DNA of 64,000 nt, taken from Phenylobacterium aquaticum (GTDB lineage: Bacteria; Pseudomonadota; Alphaproteobacteria; Caulobacterales; Caulobacteraceae). The translations under genes were made by a program, and so were the position numbers. The DNA lies in NCBI RefSeq assembly GCF_022695515.1, contig NZ_JALDPT010000004.1:1-64000 (forward strand), given 5' to 3'. A model generated the notes under the pieces. It did not search any database. It was not told where the DNA came from and was given only the letters and a program-made list of their open reading frames with translations. Positions 62,027 to 64,000 of this stretch are shown piece after piece (within the stretch, counting starts at the first letter, position 1; each line of letters begins with the position of its first letter).

Positions 62027-62332
62027 ATGGACGACTTCGACATCGACAAGATCGACGAGGTGATCCACGGGCGGCTGAGGCTGGGCGTCATGGCCTTCCT
62101 CTCCACCGCCGGAACCGCCGAGTTCGGGGAGCTGAAGAAGCGGCTCTCCGCCACGGACGGCAACCTCTCGGTCCATCTGCGCAAGCTGGAGGAGGCGGGC
62201 TATGTCGCCATCGACAAGAGCTTCGCCGGCCGCAAGCCGCTCACCCGCGTCACCCTGACCGAGGCCGGCCGGACCGCCTTCATCGGCTATCTCGACGCCA
62301 TGACCAAGCTGGTCAATCCGATGCATTCCTGA
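62027..62332 (+). CDS. Winged-helix transcriptional regulator (HTH_34/MarR-like)
   Basis: A 101-residue single winged helix: VIHGRLRLGVMAFLSTAGTAEFGELKKRLSATDGNLSVHLRKLEEAGYVAIDKSFAGRKPLTRVTLTEAGRTAF. The recognition helix is LSVHLRKLEEAG and the wing spans FAGRKPLTRV. It probably represses its own operon through the AAGTACTT pair. ATG 62027 gives a natural domain start. Confidence 0.87.
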   Translation: MDDFDIDKIDEVIHGRLRLGVMAFLSTAGTAEFGELKKRLSATDGNLSVHLRKLEEAGYVAIDKSFAGRKPLTRVTLTEAGRTAFIGYLDAMTKLVNPMHS

Positions 62333-62427
62333 TCGCTCCGGACGAATTCGAGGCGGACCCGCCGGGCTGACTTTGCGGCATGAGCCTGCGGGTGTTTAAC
62401 CTGACCCATCTCCAGCCAAGGTGAGTC

Positions 62428-63768
62428 ATGTCCGTGCGTCGTTCCTCCATCGCCCTGAAATCCCTGTTGTGCGCCGGCGCCGCCGCGGGCCTGGCCTTCG
62501 CCACCGGCGCCGCGGCGGCCCCGGACGTCCTGGCCCAGAAGGCGGCGGTCGACGCCCAGCTGAACAAGAATTATCCGCACCTGGACGCGCTCTATAAGGA
62601 CATCCACGCCCACCCGGAGCTGGGCTTCCAGGAGACCGCCACCGCCGCCAAGCTGGCCGCCGAGATGCGGGCCCTGGGCTTCACGGTCACCGAGCACGTG
62701 GCCCAGACCGGGATCGTGGCGATCTACAAGAACGGTCCCGGCCCGACCATCCTGGTGCGCACTGAGCTCGACGCCCTGCCGATGGAGGAGAAGACCGGCC
62801 TGCCCTACGCCAGCCACGCGGTCACCACCTGGAACGGCAAGCCGACCCCGGTCGATCACAGCTGCGGCCACGACATCCACATGGCCGTCTGGGTCGGCAC
62901 GGCCCAGGCCCTGGTGGCCCTGAAGTCCAAGTGGCATGGCACCTTGATGTTCATCGGCCAGCCGGCCGAGGAGACCACCGGCGGCGCCCGCGGCATGCTG
63001 GCCGACGGCCTGTTCGCCCGCTTCGGCAAGCCGGATATGGGCTTCGCCCTGCATGTGGGCCCCGGCCCCTATGGGGAGATCTCCTACCGCCCGGGCGTGG
63101 TGACCTCCAATTCCGACAGCCTCGACATCACCTTCAAGGGGCGCGGCGGCCACGGCTCCATGCCCAGCGTGACCATCGATCCGGTGATCGAGGCGGCGCG
63201 CTTCGTGGTCGACGTCCAGACCGTGATCAGCCGCGAGAAAGACCCGGCTTCCTTCGGCGTCGTGACGGTCGGCGCCCTGCAGGCCGGCAGCGCCGGCAAC
63301 ATCATTCCCGACAGCGCGGTGATCCGCGGCACGATCCGCAGCTTCGACGCCGGGGTCCGCGAAAAGATGCTCGACGGGATCCGGCGCACCGCGTCGGCGG
63401 TGGCCGCCATGCAGGGCGCGCCGGCGCCCGACGTGCAGATCGTGGTCGGAGGCCGGGCGGTCATCAACGACGTTCCCCTGACCGAGCGCACCGCCAAGGT
63501 GTTCAAGGCCGCCTTCGGCGACAAGGCGGTGCTGGAGCCGGCGCCCGGCTATCCCAGCGAGGACTATTCGGAATTCATCATCGCCGGCGTGCCCTCGGTG
63601 TTCTTCAGCCTGGGCGGCTATGACCCGGCCAAGATCGCGGCGGCCAAGGCCAAGGGCGAGTTCCTGCCCGGCAACCACACCCCGCAGTTCGCGCCGGTCC
63701 CCGAGCCCACCATCCGCACCGGCGTCGAGGCCATGACGCTGGCGGTGATGAACGCCGCCCAGCCCTGA
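62428..63768 (+). CDS. Secreted M20-family amidohydrolase
   Basis: 446 residues. Signal peptide (LKSLLCAGAAAGLAFATGAAA), then a M20D amidohydrolase: DIHAHPELGFQE, RTELDALPMEE, DHSCGHDIHMAVWVG, QPAEETTGGARGML and a dimerisation lid (FKGRGGHGSMPS). GYPSEDYSEF closes the metal site. It probably hydrolyses N-acyl amino acids or similar amides in the periplasm. It is not obviously linked to neighbours. The 95-base upstream gap ends in an AAGGTGAG ribosome site. Confidence 0.88.
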   Translation: MSVRRSSIALKSLLCAGAAAGLAFATGAAAAPDVLAQKAAVDAQLNKNYPHLDALYKDIHAHPELGFQETATAAKLAAEMRALGFTVTEHVAQTGIVAIYKNGPGPTILVRTELDALPMEEKTGLPYASHAVTTWNGKPTPVDHSCGHDIHMAVWVGTAQALVALKSKWHGTLMFIGQPAEETTGGARGMLADGLFARFGKPDMGFALHVGPGPYGEISYRPGVVTSNSDSLDITFKGRGGHGSMPSVTIDPVIEAARFVVDVQTVISREKDPASFGVVTVGALQAGSAGNIIPDSAVIRGTIRSFDAGVREKMLDGIRRTASAVAAMQGAPAPDVQIVVGGRAVINDVPLTERTAKVFKAAFGDKAVLEPAPGYPSEDYSEFIIAGVPSVFFSLGGYDPAKIAAAKAKGEFLPGNHTPQFAPVPEPTIRTGVEAMTLAVMNAAQP

Positions 63769-63775
63769 TCGCCGC

Positions 63776-64000
63776 TCAGGCGGCGACCGGCAGCTCGATG
63801 TGACAGCACAGGCCGTCCGGATGGAACGCCAGGACGGCCTGGCCCGCCAGCTCCCCGCGCAGGCTGCGCTCGATGAGCCGGGACCCGAATCCACGGTGGC
63901 TGGTGGCCACGACGGTCGGACCGCCGCGTTCGACCCAATCCAGCTCCAGCCGCATGTCCGCGCCGAGGCGCCAGCGCACCTCCACCCGCCCACCGGCTGA
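63776..64000 (-). CDS. Sensor histidine kinase C-terminus (HWE/HisKA_2 type, cut by window edge)
   Basis: Only the last 74 codons are in the window; the frame stays open to base 64000. RLELDWVERGGPTVVATSHRGFGSRLIERSLRGELAGQAVLAFHPDGLCCHIELPVAA is typical of the ATPase end of HWE/HisKA_2 kinases, where GFGSRLIERS is the G2-like box. The N-terminus and sensor domain lie beyond the window. Confidence 0.75.
   Translation of the reverse strand, partial: SAGGRVEVRWRLGADMRLELDWVERGGPTVVATSHRGFGSRLIERSLRGELAGQAVLAFHPDGLCCHIELPVAA

Overview
The window is a high-GC, densely packed stretch of an alphaproteobacterial chromosome. The gene families point to Caulobacterales, probably a Caulobacter or Phenylobacterium relative (inference). 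Supporting features are MCPs ending in a WEEF-type tail, a TonB receptor next to a flavin-halogenase-like gene, FHS sugar transport, many overlapping stop/start codons and GTG/TTG starts. I see no rRNA, tRNA, CRISPR array, prophage or transposase.

Layout. (1) 1-5049, minus strand: a chemotaxis operon, in transcription order an unknown small membrane protein, a membrane MCP, a soluble MCP, a STAS protein, CheY and CheA (cut by the left edge). (2) 5391-8857: two acyl-CoA dehydrogenases, a DUF6790-like membrane protein, a UBP zinc-finger protein and a small GNAT. (3) 9029-12020: a Spy/CpxP-like periplasmic protein with an OmpR-type regulator and histidine kinase. (4) 12184-16467: a four-EF-hand protein and a large autotransporter. 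(5) 16542-22285: glutathione-dependent formaldehyde detoxification, a carboxylesterase, an unknown gene behind a Fur-box-like site, and methylmalonate-semialdehyde dehydrogenase. (6) 22266-28198: a meta-cleavage-type aromatic catabolism cluster (flavin hydroxylase, FAH-family enzyme, extradiol dioxygenase, divergent AMP-ligase, TetR regulator) with a matching palindrome before each arm and a MITE-like element between them. (7) 28328-30015: alanine dehydrogenase and a divergent Lrp/AsnC regulator. (8) 30030-43023: a glucoside/glucose locus. It holds two MFS sugar transporters, a TonB receptor, a GH3 glucosidase, glucokinase, a LacI regulator, and a halogenase-like flavoprotein translationally coupled to a cation/proton antiporter. 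The palindrome TGACAGCGCTGTCA, or a close variant, recurs before three of its transcription units. (9) 43031-51735: an ECF sigma factor with a small partner, then a hook/filament flagellar cassette (FliC, FliD, FliS; FlgD, FlgE, an unknown, FlgK, FlgL) with no basal-body or export genes here. (10) 51732-58560: a NodT-MacB-MacA efflux system divergent from a two-component system. (11) 58557-64000: a second acyl-CoA ligase, a YdjC/ChbG deacetylase, a membrane protein plus winged-helix regulator pair, an M20 amidohydrolase, and the C-terminus of a histidine kinase cut by the right edge.

Four otherwise well-preserved genes (MCP, histidine kinase, halogenase, GH3) each carry one frameshift that is repaired by adding one G or C in a short G/C run. 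This pattern fits missing bases in the sequence better than four true pseudogenes. The most promising biology is the LacI-type regulon that includes the halogenase-like/antiporter pair. The stand-alone hook/filament module with a 93-residue FlgD is second.
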